A stretch of DNA of 28,029 nucleotides from RYN-124 sp046262175 (GCA_046262175.1 JBHENF010000016.1:1-28029); one strand, 5' to 3'; counted from the stretch's first letter, positions 13,760 through 21,814 are shown. The notes: generated by a model from the sequence alone, not told the origin. Made by a program: numbers and translations.

Positions 13760-14632
13760 GTGCGACTGACCCGCGAGCGGACGACCACCAAGAGCAAGGC
13801 TGCCCCTGCGCCGCTGCTGCAGGTCGTTCCTGAGCTGGTCGAGGAGAGCGTCCTCGTCGAGGAGATCGCCGCCACCGTCGAGGCCGCCAGCGCCCTCGGC
13901 GAGGTGTCCACGTCGCTCGTCGCCGAGATCGCCGAGGCCGAGCACCTGGTCGACGAGCTGGACCGCGAGGTCCACGGCGCCGGCCCCGCGCCTGACCGCT
14001 GGCGCAACGAGAACGGCCAGACCGACGACGACCTCGTGCTCGCGGCGCGCAGCGGCGACGACGGCGCCCTCTCCGAGCTGCTGAACAAGTACCGCGCGTT
14101 CGCCCGCGTGAAGGCCCGGTCGTACTTCCTCGTCGGCGCCGACCGCGAGGACATCGTGCAGGAAGGCATGATCGGCCTCTACAAGGCGATCCGCGACTTC
14201 AACCCGGACATGCAGAGCAGCTTCCGCGCCTTCGCCGAGCTGTGCGTGACCCGCCAGATCATCACCGCGATCAAGACGGCGACCCGCCAGAAGCACGGTC
14301 CGCTCAACAACTACGTGTCGTTCTCCCGCCCGGTCTCCGGCGACGACGACGGCGAGCGCGTCCTCGGCGACGTCATCCCGACGGTCGCGATCAGCGACCC
14401 GGCGGACCTGGTCATCTCCGCGGAGCGGATCCGCGCGCTGCAGGCGCACTTCGACGAGGTGCTCAGCGACCTCGAGACCGAGGTGCTGCGGCTGTACGTC
14501 GAGGGCAAGAGCTACCAGGAGATCGCCGAGCGGCTCCAGCGGCACGTGAAGTCGATCGACAACGCGCTGCAGCGCATCAAGCGCAAGCTCGAGGGCCACC
14601 TGCAGGCCCGCACCGTCGCCGACGCCGGCTGA
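13760..14632 (+). CDS. sigH: Spo0H/SigH-type RNA polymerase sigma factor with long N-terminal extension
   Basis: This is a sigma-70 family factor closest to Bacillus sporulation sigma-H (Spo0H). Region 2 (about 105-175) carries KARSYFLVGADREDIVQEG, RDF and FAELCVTRQIITAIKTATR, nearly identical to Spo0H as I remember it. Region 4 (about 228-282) has SYQEIAERLQRHVKSIDNAL. There is no region 3 of normal size. Residues 1-90 form an extension absent from Spo0H, with an acidic, probably helical part (about 22-72, rich in Glu/Val/Ala). The GTG at 13760 has GAAGGGG 6 nt ahead; an ATG at 13682 lies upstream of the likely -10 and is rejected. The gene stands alone with no anti-sigma gene beside it. Spo0H identity is from motifs; a role in sporulation is not shown. 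Confidence 0.88.
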   Translation: MRLTRERTTTKSKAAPAPLLQVVPELVEESVLVEEIAATVEAASALGEVSTSLVAEIAEAEHLVDELDREVHGAGPAPDRWRNENGQTDDDLVLAARSGDDGALSELLNKYRAFARVKARSYFLVGADREDIVQEGMIGLYKAIRDFNPDMQSSFRAFAELCVTRQIITAIKTATRQKHGPLNNYVSFSRPVSGDDDGERVLGDVIPTVAISDPADLVISAERIRALQAHFDEVLSDLETEVLRLYVEGKSYQEIAERLQRHVKSIDNALQRIKRKLEGHLQARTVADAG

Positions 14633-14641
14633 CGGGGACCT

Positions 14642-14683
14642 AGGGCGGCGGCCGCGCCCTGGGGGGGTAGGACACGGCCGCCG
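14642..14683 (+). terminator. Candidate terminator/attenuator hairpins after the sigma-factor gene
   Basis: Two overlapping pairings begin 10 bp after the stop: AGGGCG (14642-14647) with CGCCCT (14655-14660), and CGGCGGCCG (14646-14654) with CGGCCGCCG (14675-14683). They exclude each other. A run of seven G follows the first. No T-run is present, as usual for GC-rich actinobacterial terminators, so termination is only likely. Confidence 0.35.
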
Positions 14684-14800
14684 ACAGCCCTCTCGTACCC
14701 GGGCGACTCCGACGGAACCGTCAGGTTGGCCTTGCCGCGTCGCGGTGCTGTCACCCCGCGGCCGCGGCGCAGTCGAAGCAGGCCCGGGAACCTGCTTCCC

Positions 14801-14806
14801 TACGCT
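14801..14806 (+). promoter_or_regulatory. Candidate leaderless -10 box of the GNAT gene
   Basis: TACGCT fits TANNNT and ends 6 nt before the ATG at 14813, so the transcript would begin at the start codon. There is no ribosome site before this ATG, which agrees with a leaderless mRNA. A small GGGAA/TTCCC hairpin (14786-14800) lies just upstream in the DNA. Confidence 0.45.
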
Positions 14807-14812
14807 CGCCGC

Positions 14813-15712
14813 ATGTCGGAGAACGTGCAGCTGCGCTTCACGGCCGACCCCGCGGAGTTCCTTGCGTCCGCCGAGGCTTTCCTCGCCGGAAACCCGCTCG
14901 TCAGCACGGTCGTCACGACGATGGCGCATCGGATGCTCGCGGAGCGCGCTGACGGGGTTCCCGCACCGGAGCGCTACTGGTGGGCGACGGCGTCGGACGA
15001 GCGGGGCCGGCTGGTCGGGGCCGCGATGCGCACGGCACGGGCCGAGCCGCACCCGCCGTACCTGCTCCCGATGAGCACCCACGCAGCCGTCGCGCTCGCC
15101 CGGGAGCTGCACGCCCGCGGCGAGGAGGTCGCCGGCGCGAACGGTGCGCTTCCGGCGGTGCGGGCGTTCGCCGACGAGCTCGCCCGGCTCGGCGGCGGGC
15201 GGGTGGACGTCGCGCAGCACACCCGGCTGCACGAGCTCACGGCGCTGGTGCCGCCTGCGCCGGTGCCGGGCCGCCTCCGGCCTGCGACCGCCGACGACGC
15301 GGACGTCGCGACGGCCTGGCTCGCGGAGTTCATGGGCGACGCGGACGAGCAGGCCGGCCGCGCACGCGGGTCGACCGCGCACGAAGCGCCGGATCGGGAC
15401 GGAGTGCTGCGCCGGGTGCGCGACGGGCGGCTGTGGTTCTGGTGCGACGACCAGGGCGTACGGGTGCACCTGCTCGGAGCCGGACCGCCCGCGTTCGGCG
15501 TCGCCCGCATCGGCCCGGTCTACACGCCGCCGCAGCAGCGCGGACGGGGCTGGGCGAGCAACGCCGTCGCCGAGCTGTCCCGCCGGCTGCTCGCAGACGG
15601 CACCCGCGTGTGCCTGTTCACCGACCAGGCCAACCCGGCCTCGAACAAGATCTACGCGGCCCTCGGCTACCGGCCGGTCCTCGACATGGTGAACCTCCTC
15701 ATCGCGCGTTGA
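14813..15712 (+). CDS. GNAT-family N-acetyltransferase, unknown substrate
   Basis: GNAT enzymes move an acetyl group from acetyl-CoA to an amine. The 299-residue protein has a degenerate N-terminal half (about 1-155) and a C-terminal GNAT domain (about 160-299) with VYTPPQQRGRGWASNAVAELS, which holds the Q/RxxGxG/A acetyl-CoA pyrophosphate loop, and NPASNKIYAALGYRPV, the usual C-terminal motif. The double layout resembles actinobacterial proteins of this kind that acetylate small molecules, but no substrate can be named. The ATG at 14813 is chosen over a longer frame from 14726 because TACGCT lies 6 nt ahead and the upstream part is not family-like. Monocistronic by spacing. Confidence 0.85.
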   Translation: MSENVQLRFTADPAEFLASAEAFLAGNPLVSTVVTTMAHRMLAERADGVPAPERYWWATASDERGRLVGAAMRTARAEPHPPYLLPMSTHAAVALARELHARGEEVAGANGALPAVRAFADELARLGGGRVDVAQHTRLHELTALVPPAPVPGRLRPATADDADVATAWLAEFMGDADEQAGRARGSTAHEAPDRDGVLRRVRDGRLWFWCDDQGVRVHLLGAGPPAFGVARIGPVYTPPQQRGRGWASNAVAELSRRLLADGTRVCLFTDQANPASNKIYAALGYRPVLDMVNLLIAR

Positions 15713-15743
15713 CGGTCACGGGCCAAGAGCTTGATCGACGGCA

Positions 15744-15782
15744 GCGCACCGGCCGTTCCGCGCCCACAGATGGGCGGTGCGC
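15744..15782 (+). terminator. Candidate compound hairpin terminator after the GNAT gene
   Basis: CGCCCA (15761-15766) pairs with TGGGCG (15771-15776) over a CAGA tetraloop. Alternatively GCGCACC (15744-15750) pairs with GGTGCGC (15776-15782). No T-run follows. It separates the GNAT gene from the tRNA promoter region. Confidence 0.4.
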
Positions 15783-15824
15783 GGCCGCTTCCGCTCCGTC
15801 GGTCGCGGGGTGCTGCCGCGCGAC

Positions 15825-15830
15825 TAGCAT
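15825..15830 (+). promoter_or_regulatory. Candidate -10 box of the tRNA-Thr gene
   Basis: TAGCAT fits TANNNT and ends 10 nt before the first base of the mature tRNA, giving a short 5' leader for RNase P to remove. No good -35 is seen. Confidence 0.4.
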
Positions 15831-15840
15831 CCAACGACCC

Positions 15841-15913
15841 GCCGGGTTAGCTCAGTTGGTAGAGCACCGCTCTTGTAAAGCGGATGTCGTCGGTTCGATC
15901 CCGACACCCGGCT
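15841..15913 (+). tRNA. tRNA-Thr (anticodon TGT)
   Basis: A 73-nt cloverleaf: acceptor GCCGGGT (15841-15847) pairs with ACCCGGC (15906-15912); D-arm with AGCTCAGTTGGTAGAGC; anticodon stem CCGCT/AGCGG around loop CTTGTAA, giving anticodon TGT (15874-15876); T-arm GTCGG-TTCGATC-CCGAC; discriminator T at 15913. The 3' CCA is not encoded. It reads threonine ACA/ACG codons. A histidine kinase gene starts 10 nt further on the same strand, so one transcript probably carries both. Confidence 0.97.
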
Positions 15914-15923
15914 CTGGGAATCG

Positions 15924-17933
15924 GTGAACAGCAGCGCGGCGGATACGGATACTGCTGGCGTGCCGTTGACCCAGCGCGCGACGTCCGGGAAGCAGGCCTC
16001 GCGGCTGCTGCTTGCTGCCGGCGCGCTGACGCTCGTCAACAACTACCTCCCCGGCGCCGAGCACCTGAACATCGCGGTGCTCAACACGATCGGCCTGGTC
16101 ACGGTCGCCCTCGGCGCAGGCGGCCTGCTCGTGCCGTGGGCGCGACTGCCCGTGCGCGCGCCGCTGCTGCTGGCGCTCGTCGCGTTCGCCCTGATCGCGC
16201 TCGCCGACCGCTACGGCGGCGTCAGCGCCTTCAGCTACGCCGTCTACTTCGTCGTCGTCTTCGTCTGGGTCGGCATCGGGCAGCCGCCGCGCACCTCGTA
16301 CTGGCTCGCGCCTGTGGCGACTGCGGCGTACGTGGTCCCGTTCCTGCTCGAGGGCGACCCGCCGACGAACGCGGTCGCCTCGGTCACGGTCGCCATTCCG
16401 GTGTGCGTCCTCGTCGGGGAGGTGCTGGCCCGGTCCGTCCGGCGCTCGGACGCGAGCCGCGACCAGCTGCGCGCGCGTGTCGAGGTCGTGGAGCGGCTCG
16501 CGACGCTGACCAGCGAGTTCGGCCGCGACCTGGACGCGGAGGCGGTCAGTCGCCGGATGGTCGACGCCGCCGTCGAGGTGTTCTCGGCGCCGTCGGCGGC
16601 GTACGGCTGCGTCGAGGGCGACGACCTGGTGGTGACAGCGGTGGCCGGGCTGCCGGCCTCACTGATCGGCCAGCGGGTGCCGCTCACCGCCACGCGGCTG
16701 ATGCGCGCGGCGGCAGCGGAGCGCGCCGTGGTCACGACACACGACGACGTGGCGCTGCTCCCCGTACCCCCGGGCGGCAGCGCCCTGACCGTCGCCTGCT
16801 TCGGCGACGGACTGCTCGGCGGGCTCACGGTCGTGCTCGACCGGCCCGTGGCGACGGTGACCGCTGCGGACGAGGACGTGCTCCGCCTGCTGGGCACGCA
16901 GGGCGCCGCTGCGCTGGTCAACGCGGCCCGGCACGACGACGTCGTACGGCGGCGCGCGCGCGAGCAGGACGTCGTCGACGCCCTGGTGGACGGCGTCCTC
17001 GTCATCGGGCCCGACGGTGCGGTGTCGTCGTCGAACCGCGCCGCCGCGCACCTGCTGGGCCGCTCGCAGGAGGAGCTCGTCGGTCACCCGCCGCCACTGC
17101 CCGTCGGCCCGCCGGGTCAGGCGGTGCAGCACGAGCTCGCACCCGGCCGCTGGGTGCAGGCCCTGCCGGCCGTGCTGCCGGCTACCGGAGAGCTCGTGGT
17201 GGCACTGCACGACACCAGCCGGCAGCGCGCGCTGGACGAGGCCAAGGACCTGTTCCTCGCCACGACCAGCCACGAGCTGCGCACCCCGCTGACCGCCGTG
17301 AAGGGGTACGTCAGCATGCTTCAGCGCCGGTGGGACGTGCTCTCCGACGAGGCGCGGCTCGAGGCGCTCGCCACCATCGCCGAGCAGACGGACGGCCTGG
17401 TCGAGCTGACCAACCACCTGCTGATGGGCGCCCGCGCCGGTACGGCCGCGCACACCGCCGCGGGAACGGCGTTCGACCTCGGCGAGGTCGTCGCCCGGGC
17501 GGTGACCACGTACGCGCGGGTGTCCGAGCGGCACCGGCTGCTGGCCGACCTGCCGGCCGCGCTGCCGGCCGCCCTCGGTGATCCGCTCAGCACCGGCAAC
17601 GTCCTCGGCCAGCTGGTCGAGAACGCCATCAAGTACAGCCCCGGCGGCGGCGACGTGACGCTTGCGGTGCGCGCCGAGGGAGGCGAGCTGGCGGTCGAGG
17701 TGCTCGACCGCGGCGTGGGGGTTCCGGCCGGCCGGGAGGAGGCGCTGTTCACGCCCTTCTACCAAGCCGCGCCGGCCAACACCCGGGAGTTCGGCGGCGT
17801 CGGGCTCGGGCTCTACATCGTGCGCCGGCTCGTCGAGGCGCAGGGCGGTCGGGTGTCGGCCGCGAACCGTCCGGGCGGCGGCGCGGTGCTCCGCTTCACG
17901 GTCCCGGTGGCCGGCGGGATGCTGGCCAGCTAG
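15924..17933 (+). CDS. Membrane-bound sensor histidine kinase (GAF-PAS-HisKA-HATPase), no adjacent regulator
   Basis: A 669-residue kinase that would autophosphorylate on histidine and pass phosphate to a response regulator. Order: about six hydrophobic segments (26-172), a GAF-like domain (about 190-335), a short PAS-like domain (about 345-435), HisKA with His450 in SHELRTPLTAVKGY, and the ATPase domain with N-box ENAIKYSP (Asn567), G1 DRGVGVP (595-601) and G2 GVGLGL (625-630). All catalytic motifs are intact. The signal is unknown. The GTG lies 10 nt after tRNA-Thr, with a weak GGGA site partly formed by tRNA-flanking bases; an in-frame GTG at 15960 has no better site. No response regulator is near, so it is an orphan in this window. 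Confidence 0.92.
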   Translation: MNSSAADTDTAGVPLTQRATSGKQASRLLLAAGALTLVNNYLPGAEHLNIAVLNTIGLVTVALGAGGLLVPWARLPVRAPLLLALVAFALIALADRYGGVSAFSYAVYFVVVFVWVGIGQPPRTSYWLAPVATAAYVVPFLLEGDPPTNAVASVTVAIPVCVLVGEVLARSVRRSDASRDQLRARVEVVERLATLTSEFGRDLDAEAVSRRMVDAAVEVFSAPSAAYGCVEGDDLVVTAVAGLPASLIGQRVPLTATRLMRAAAAERAVVTTHDDVALLPVPPGGSALTVACFGDGLLGGLTVVLDRPVATVTAADEDVLRLLGTQGAAALVNAARHDDVVRRRAREQDVVDALVDGVLVIGPDGAVSSSNRAAAHLLGRSQEELVGHPPPLPVGPPGQAVQHELAPGRWVQALPAVLPATGELVVALHDTSRQRALDEAKDLFLATTSHELRTPLTAVKGYVSMLQRRWDVLSDEARLEALATIAEQTDGLVELTNHLLMGARAGTAAHTAAGTAFDLGEVVARAVTTYARVSERHRLLADLPAALPAALGDPLSTGNVLGQLVENAIKYSPGGGDVTLAVRAEGGELAVEVLDRGVGVPAGREEALFTPFYQAAPANTREFGGVGLGLYIVRRLVEAQGGRVSAANRPGGGAVLRFTVPVAGGMLAS

Positions 17934-17971
17934 CGCTGGACAGGTCGGCACGCGGAGCGGACTCTCGAAGG

Positions 17972-18014
17972 GGCACGGTCCCGGCGCGTCCTGATCTGGT
18001 GCCGGGGCCGTGCC
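17972..18014 (+). terminator. Strong 14-bp hairpin, candidate terminator after the kinase gene
   Basis: GGCACGGTCCCGGC (17972-17985) pairs with GCCGGGGCCGTGCC (18001-18014), 13 Watson-Crick pairs and one G-T wobble, with a 15-nt loop. It starts 38 bp after the kinase stop and ends well before the next gene. There is no T-run, but the stem is the strongest in this region and could terminate transcription. Confidence 0.55.
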
Positions 18015-18030
18015 ACACCCGTGCCACACC
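18009..18030 (+). repeat. Tandem 11-bp repeat, two copies
   Basis: CGTGCCACACC occurs twice back to back (18009-18019 and 18020-18030), the first copy overlapping the right arm of the hairpin. It lies 71 bp before the secreted hydrolase gene and might be a paired binding site or a slippage product. Confidence 0.6.
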
Positions 18031-18100
18031 CGAAGCCCGGCCGCGGATGTCGTGACCGCTCACAGCAGGCCACTACGGCGCCGACGGCGAAACCCTCCGC

Positions 18101-20341
18101 ATGCCCCGTCTGCGCACCGCCCTGCTCGCCGTCGCCGCGCTCGCGCTGGCAGTCCCGGCTGTCGCGTCCGCCGCTCCGAACCCCACGGACTGCCTCGAGC
18201 CCGACCCCGAGTCGGCGCTGTGCGTGCTCGAGGTCGGCGGCGGCGCCGCGCAGCAGGCCGAGGAGCCGCTCATCGGGCCCCGCGACACCGCCCGCACCAG
18301 CGCCGACCGGGTACTGGAGGCCGCCGGCCTGTGCGACGGCACGGACCACGCCGCCTGCCTGCTGCCGTTCCCGAACGACGCCTTCACCGTCGCCGACCCC
18401 TCGACGCCGACCGGCCGGCGCGTCGCGATCAGCCCGCTGTCCATGCCGCGCAACATCGCGAACAAGCCGCTCGACCCGACCGAGTTCAACCGCAACGACG
18501 GGTGGTCGGCCGGGACCGCCGTGCTCACCAGCGTCCCCGGGCTGAGCCTCACGCAGAGCGGTATCGCCGGCATCCGGAACCCGGCCGCCTCGCTCGCCGA
18601 GGACGCACCCGTCCTGCTCCTCGACGCGCAGACCGGCGAGCGCCACCCGTACTGGGCCGAGCTCGACGGCAACCCCACGGCCGGTGAGCAGCCGCTGCTG
18701 ATCATCCGGCCCACCGTCAACTTCGCGGAGGGCCACCGCTACGTCGTCGGCATCCGCGACCAGCTCAAGACCGTCTCCGGTGCCGCGATCGCCCCGAACG
18801 ACGTCTACGCCGCGCGGCGGGCCGAGAAGCAGGCGGAGTACGACGAGCGCGCGGGCCGGCCGAAGAAGAAGGACAAGGCGCACGGCAAGAGCGGTCAGGA
18901 GCACGGCAAGGGCAAGCCGGTGAAGGGCTGGTCCGACCCGGTGTACGGCCCGCTCGCCGCAGCCGACGTCGAGCCCGACGAGACGTACCTCGCCTGGACG
19001 TTCACGGTCGCGAGCACGAAGAACACGACGCAGCGGATGCTGCACATCCGCGACGACGCGTTCGCCGACCTCGGCAACGACGGCGCGCCGGCCTTCAGCA
19101 TCTCCAGCACCAAGGACAACCCGGACGGCAATGTGCGCCGCCGGATCACCGGCTCGTTCACGATGCCGAGCTACCTGACCTCGCCGGCCAACCCGCACGA
19201 CCCGGTGGCCAACCTCGATCCGGCGCTGCCCGGCACCCGGTTCTTCTACGACCCGACCGACGGGGACGACCTGCCGGACCGGACCGGCCTGCCCTTCACC
19301 GCGACCTTCACCTGCAACATCCCGAAGGCCGCGACGGCCGACGCGCCCAGCCGCGGGTCGATCTACGGCCACGGCCTGCTCGGCGGCCAGGAGGAGGTCA
19401 ACGCCGGCAACGTCCGCGAGATGGGGCAGCGCTCGGACATCACCTTCTGCGCGACGCACTGGTACGGCATGGCGACCGGGGACATCCCGAACGTCGCCAC
19501 GATGCTCGCCGACATGAGCAACTTCCCGACGCTGCCCGACCGGGTGCAGCAGGGCATGCTCGCGCAGCTGTTCCTCGCCCGGCTGCTGAAGTCGCCCGCG
19601 GGGTTCGCGAGCAGCCCGGCGTTCCAGGACGCCGGGAAGCCGCTCGTCGCCCCCGGCTCGGTCTTCTACGACGGCAACAGCCAGGGCGGCATCATCGGCG
19701 GCGCGCTTCTGGGCGTCGCGCAGGACATCACCCGCGGCGCGCTCGGCGTGCCCGCCATGAACTACTCAACCCTGCTGGACCGCTCGACGGACTTCGCGCG
19801 GTACGAGTCGGTCTTCAACGCGGCGTACCCGAGCGAAACCGAGCGGGAGGTCGTCTTCGGCCTCATCCAGATGCTGTGGGACCGCGCCGAGGCCAACGGC
19901 TACGCCGCCCACATCACGAACGACCCGCTGCCGGGTACGCCGTCGCACGCGGTTCTCATGCACGTCGCGTTCGGCGACCACCAGGTCGCGAACGTCGCCG
20001 CGGAGGTCATGGCGCGCACCATCGGCGCCCAGACCAACCCCGGCTTCCTCGAGCCGGGCCGGCACTGGGGCGTCGACCCGGGCTGGGACATCCCCCGGAT
20101 CGACCCGGCGACGGCGTACACCGGCTCCGCGTTCGTCTACTGGGACAGCGGGACGGCGACGCCTCCGGACGGCAACGTGCCGGCGGTCAACGGTGCCGGC
20201 GTTGCCGGGCACGACCCGCACTCCGACCCGCGCGCCACCGCTCGGGCGCAGGAGCAGAAGGACGCGTTCCTCCGTACGGGGGGCACGTTCGTCGACACGT
20301 GCGCCGGAGCCCCCTGCTACGCAGGGTCACTCGCGCGTTAG
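18101..20341 (+). CDS. Secreted alpha/beta-hydrolase-like protein (Pla-1/cef or VolA lipase-like layout)
   Basis: The 746-residue protein starts with a clear signal peptide (Arg residues, hydrophobic 6-20, cleavage near ASA-A at 24). CLLPFPNDAF and PTEFNRNDGW with VPGLSL resemble the N-terminal part of large bacterial extracellular lipases. A GNSQGG at 525-530 could be the nucleophile elbow (Ser527), with later His residues such as in MHVAFGDHQVAN as possible partners. A Lys/Gly/His-rich low-complexity insert at about 240-278 is probably a surface loop. Conserved Cys pairs near the ends may form disulphides. Activity is not proven; the substrate, perhaps a lipid ester, is a guess helped by the mce gene 55 bp downstream. 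The ATG has no clear ribosome site. Confidence 0.65.
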   Translation: MPRLRTALLAVAALALAVPAVASAAPNPTDCLEPDPESALCVLEVGGGAAQQAEEPLIGPRDTARTSADRVLEAAGLCDGTDHAACLLPFPNDAFTVADPSTPTGRRVAISPLSMPRNIANKPLDPTEFNRNDGWSAGTAVLTSVPGLSLTQSGIAGIRNPAASLAEDAPVLLLDAQTGERHPYWAELDGNPTAGEQPLLIIRPTVNFAEGHRYVVGIRDQLKTVSGAAIAPNDVYAARRAEKQAEYDERAGRPKKKDKAHGKSGQEHGKGKPVKGWSDPVYGPLAAADVEPDETYLAWTFTVASTKNTTQRMLHIRDDAFADLGNDGAPAFSISSTKDNPDGNVRRRITGSFTMPSYLTSPANPHDPVANLDPALPGTRFFYDPTDGDDLPDRTGLPFTATFTCNIPKAATADAPSRGSIYGHGLLGGQEEVNAGNVREMGQRSDITFCATHWYGMATGDIPNVATMLADMSNFPTLPDRVQQGMLAQLFLARLLKSPAGFASSPAFQDAGKPLVAPGSVFYDGNSQGGIIGGALLGVAQDITRGALGVPAMNYSTLLDRSTDFARYESVFNAAYPSETEREVVFGLIQMLWDRAEANGYAAHITNDPLPGTPSHAVLMHVAFGDHQVANVAAEVMARTIGAQTNPGFLEPGRHWGVDPGWDIPRIDPATAYTGSAFVYWDSGTATPPDGNVPAVNGAGVAGHDPHSDPRATARAQEQKDAFLRTGGTFVDTCAGAPCYAGSLAR

Positions 20342-20396
20342 CGGACGGCTACCGCGGGCGTAGCGGAAAGCGGACGCGCTGGGCGATGATGCGGAC

Positions 20397-21746
20397 ATGG
20401 CCGCACCCATCCTGAAGGGCGGGGCGCAGCTGCGCAGGTACGCGGCCGGCGTCGTCTTCCTCGTCGTGATCGCGATGCTGGTCGGGCTGAGCCTGGCGAT
20501 GTACACCAAGAAGTTCGCCGCGGTGACGCTGGTGGACCTCGAGGCCGACCGGGTCGGCAACCAGCTGAGCGTGCACGCGGACGTGAAGGTCCGCGGCCTG
20601 CGCATCGGCGAGGTCCGCGAGGTGAGCAGCAACGGCCAGGGCGCGACGATCCGGCTCGCGATCGACAAGGACAAGGCCCGGCTGGTCCCGAACAACGTGT
20701 CGGCCCGGCTGCTGCCGAAGACCCTGTTCGGCGAGAAGGAGGTCGACCTCGTCCTGCCCGCGGGCGCCCGCGGGCGGTCGATCCGCGCCGGTGACGTGAT
20801 CTCCACGGACCGGTCCGAGACCGCCATCGAGACCGAGCGGGTGCTCAACGACTTCCTGCCGCTGCTGCAGAGCCTCGAGCCGGTCCAGCTGAGCACCACG
20901 CTCAACGCGCTGTCGGGCGCGCTGCGCGGCCGCGGCGACCGGATCGGCAACAACCTCGCGCTCAACGCGGCGTACTTCCGCCAGCTCAACCCGCTGCTGC
21001 CCAAGATGCTCGAGGACTTCCGCGGCCTCGCCGACGTCACGAACAGCTACGCAGACGCGACGCCGGACATCCTGCGGATGCTCGACAACTTCTCGTTCAG
21101 CAGCCGGTCGCTGGTGGACCAGCGGGGTGAGCTGTCCGCGTTCCTGCAGAGCACCAGCGCGTTCTCGCGTTCGGCGACCGACTTCCTCACCATCAACGAG
21201 CGCAACCTGATCGGCCTGGCGGCGGCCAGCCGGCCCAACCTCGAGGTGTACGCGCGCTACAGCCCCGAGTACGCGTGCATCCTGCACACCCTGCCCAAGC
21301 AGGAGATCCTCGGCGAGAAGACGTTCGGCGGGATGCAGCCGGGCCTGCACATCACCCTCGAGCTGATCCGCGACCAGGGGCCGTACGTCAACGGCGACCA
21401 GCCGAAGTTCGGCGAGGACCGCGGGCCGACCTGCTTCGGGCTCGGCGACAAGCCGGTGGTCCCGTTCCCGGCCTACTACGAGCCGAAGGACGGCTACTGC
21501 GACGCCGAGGAGGCGCAGAGCCCGGGCGTGACGACCGACAACTGCCACGACGGCAGCGGCACCGGCAACACGCCTACCGCGGCGACCGACCCCGCGCGCG
21601 CCCTGGGCGGCCGTACGCAGACCACCATGGTCGCGCGCGCCGTCGCGCCCGTGCTGCAGCTGGAGCCCGGGCAGGTGCCGGACATCGCCACGCTGCTGTT
21701 CGGGCCGATCGCCCGCGGCGGGACGGTCAGCTACCTGCTGGGCTGA
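20397..21746 (+). CDS. Mce-family lipid-transport protein, solitary (MceA-like)
   Basis: Mce proteins form periplasmic or envelope tunnels or shuttles that move lipids and sterols, working with YrbE permeases. The 449-residue product has one N-terminal membrane helix (about 15-37), an MCE domain (about 38-120) with VKVRGLRIGEV and the family motif KTLFGEKEVDLVLP, then a long helical region (about 135-300) and a Cys-containing tail with YSPEYACILH, as in MceA-like proteins. Normally six mce genes follow two yrbE genes; here neither neighbour is yrbE or mce. The start is ATG with GATGAT 6 nt ahead, a poor leaderless -10. The secreted hydrolase-like gene lies 55 bp upstream and may be co-transcribed. 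Confidence 0.88.
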   Translation: MAAPILKGGAQLRRYAAGVVFLVVIAMLVGLSLAMYTKKFAAVTLVDLEADRVGNQLSVHADVKVRGLRIGEVREVSSNGQGATIRLAIDKDKARLVPNNVSARLLPKTLFGEKEVDLVLPAGARGRSIRAGDVISTDRSETAIETERVLNDFLPLLQSLEPVQLSTTLNALSGALRGRGDRIGNNLALNAAYFRQLNPLLPKMLEDFRGLADVTNSYADATPDILRMLDNFSFSSRSLVDQRGELSAFLQSTSAFSRSATDFLTINERNLIGLAAASRPNLEVYARYSPEYACILHTLPKQEILGEKTFGGMQPGLHITLELIRDQGPYVNGDQPKFGEDRGPTCFGLGDKPVVPFPAYYEPKDGYCDAEEAQSPGVTTDNCHDGSGTGNTPTAATDPARALGGRTQTTMVARAVAPVLQLEPGQVPDIATLLFGPIARGGTVSYLLG

Positions 21747-21814
21747 TGCCGTCCGTGGCATCCTCGACCGGTCCGGGCTCAACGGGGAGACCGGCGACGT
21801 ACAGGAGCTTGCGC

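Noticed and set aside
13592..15469. A 625-codon minus-strand frame
   Set aside because: Antisense to the sigma-factor and GNAT genes, which carry clear motifs and start signals.
15841..15913. tRNA-Thr as an integration site of a mobile element
   Set aside because: No integrase, no second copy of the tRNA 3' end within the window, and no change in base composition on either side.
18009..18030. Tandem repeat as a CRISPR or attachment site
   Set aside because: Only two adjacent 11-bp copies without spacers, no cas gene, no integrase and no tRNA match nearby.
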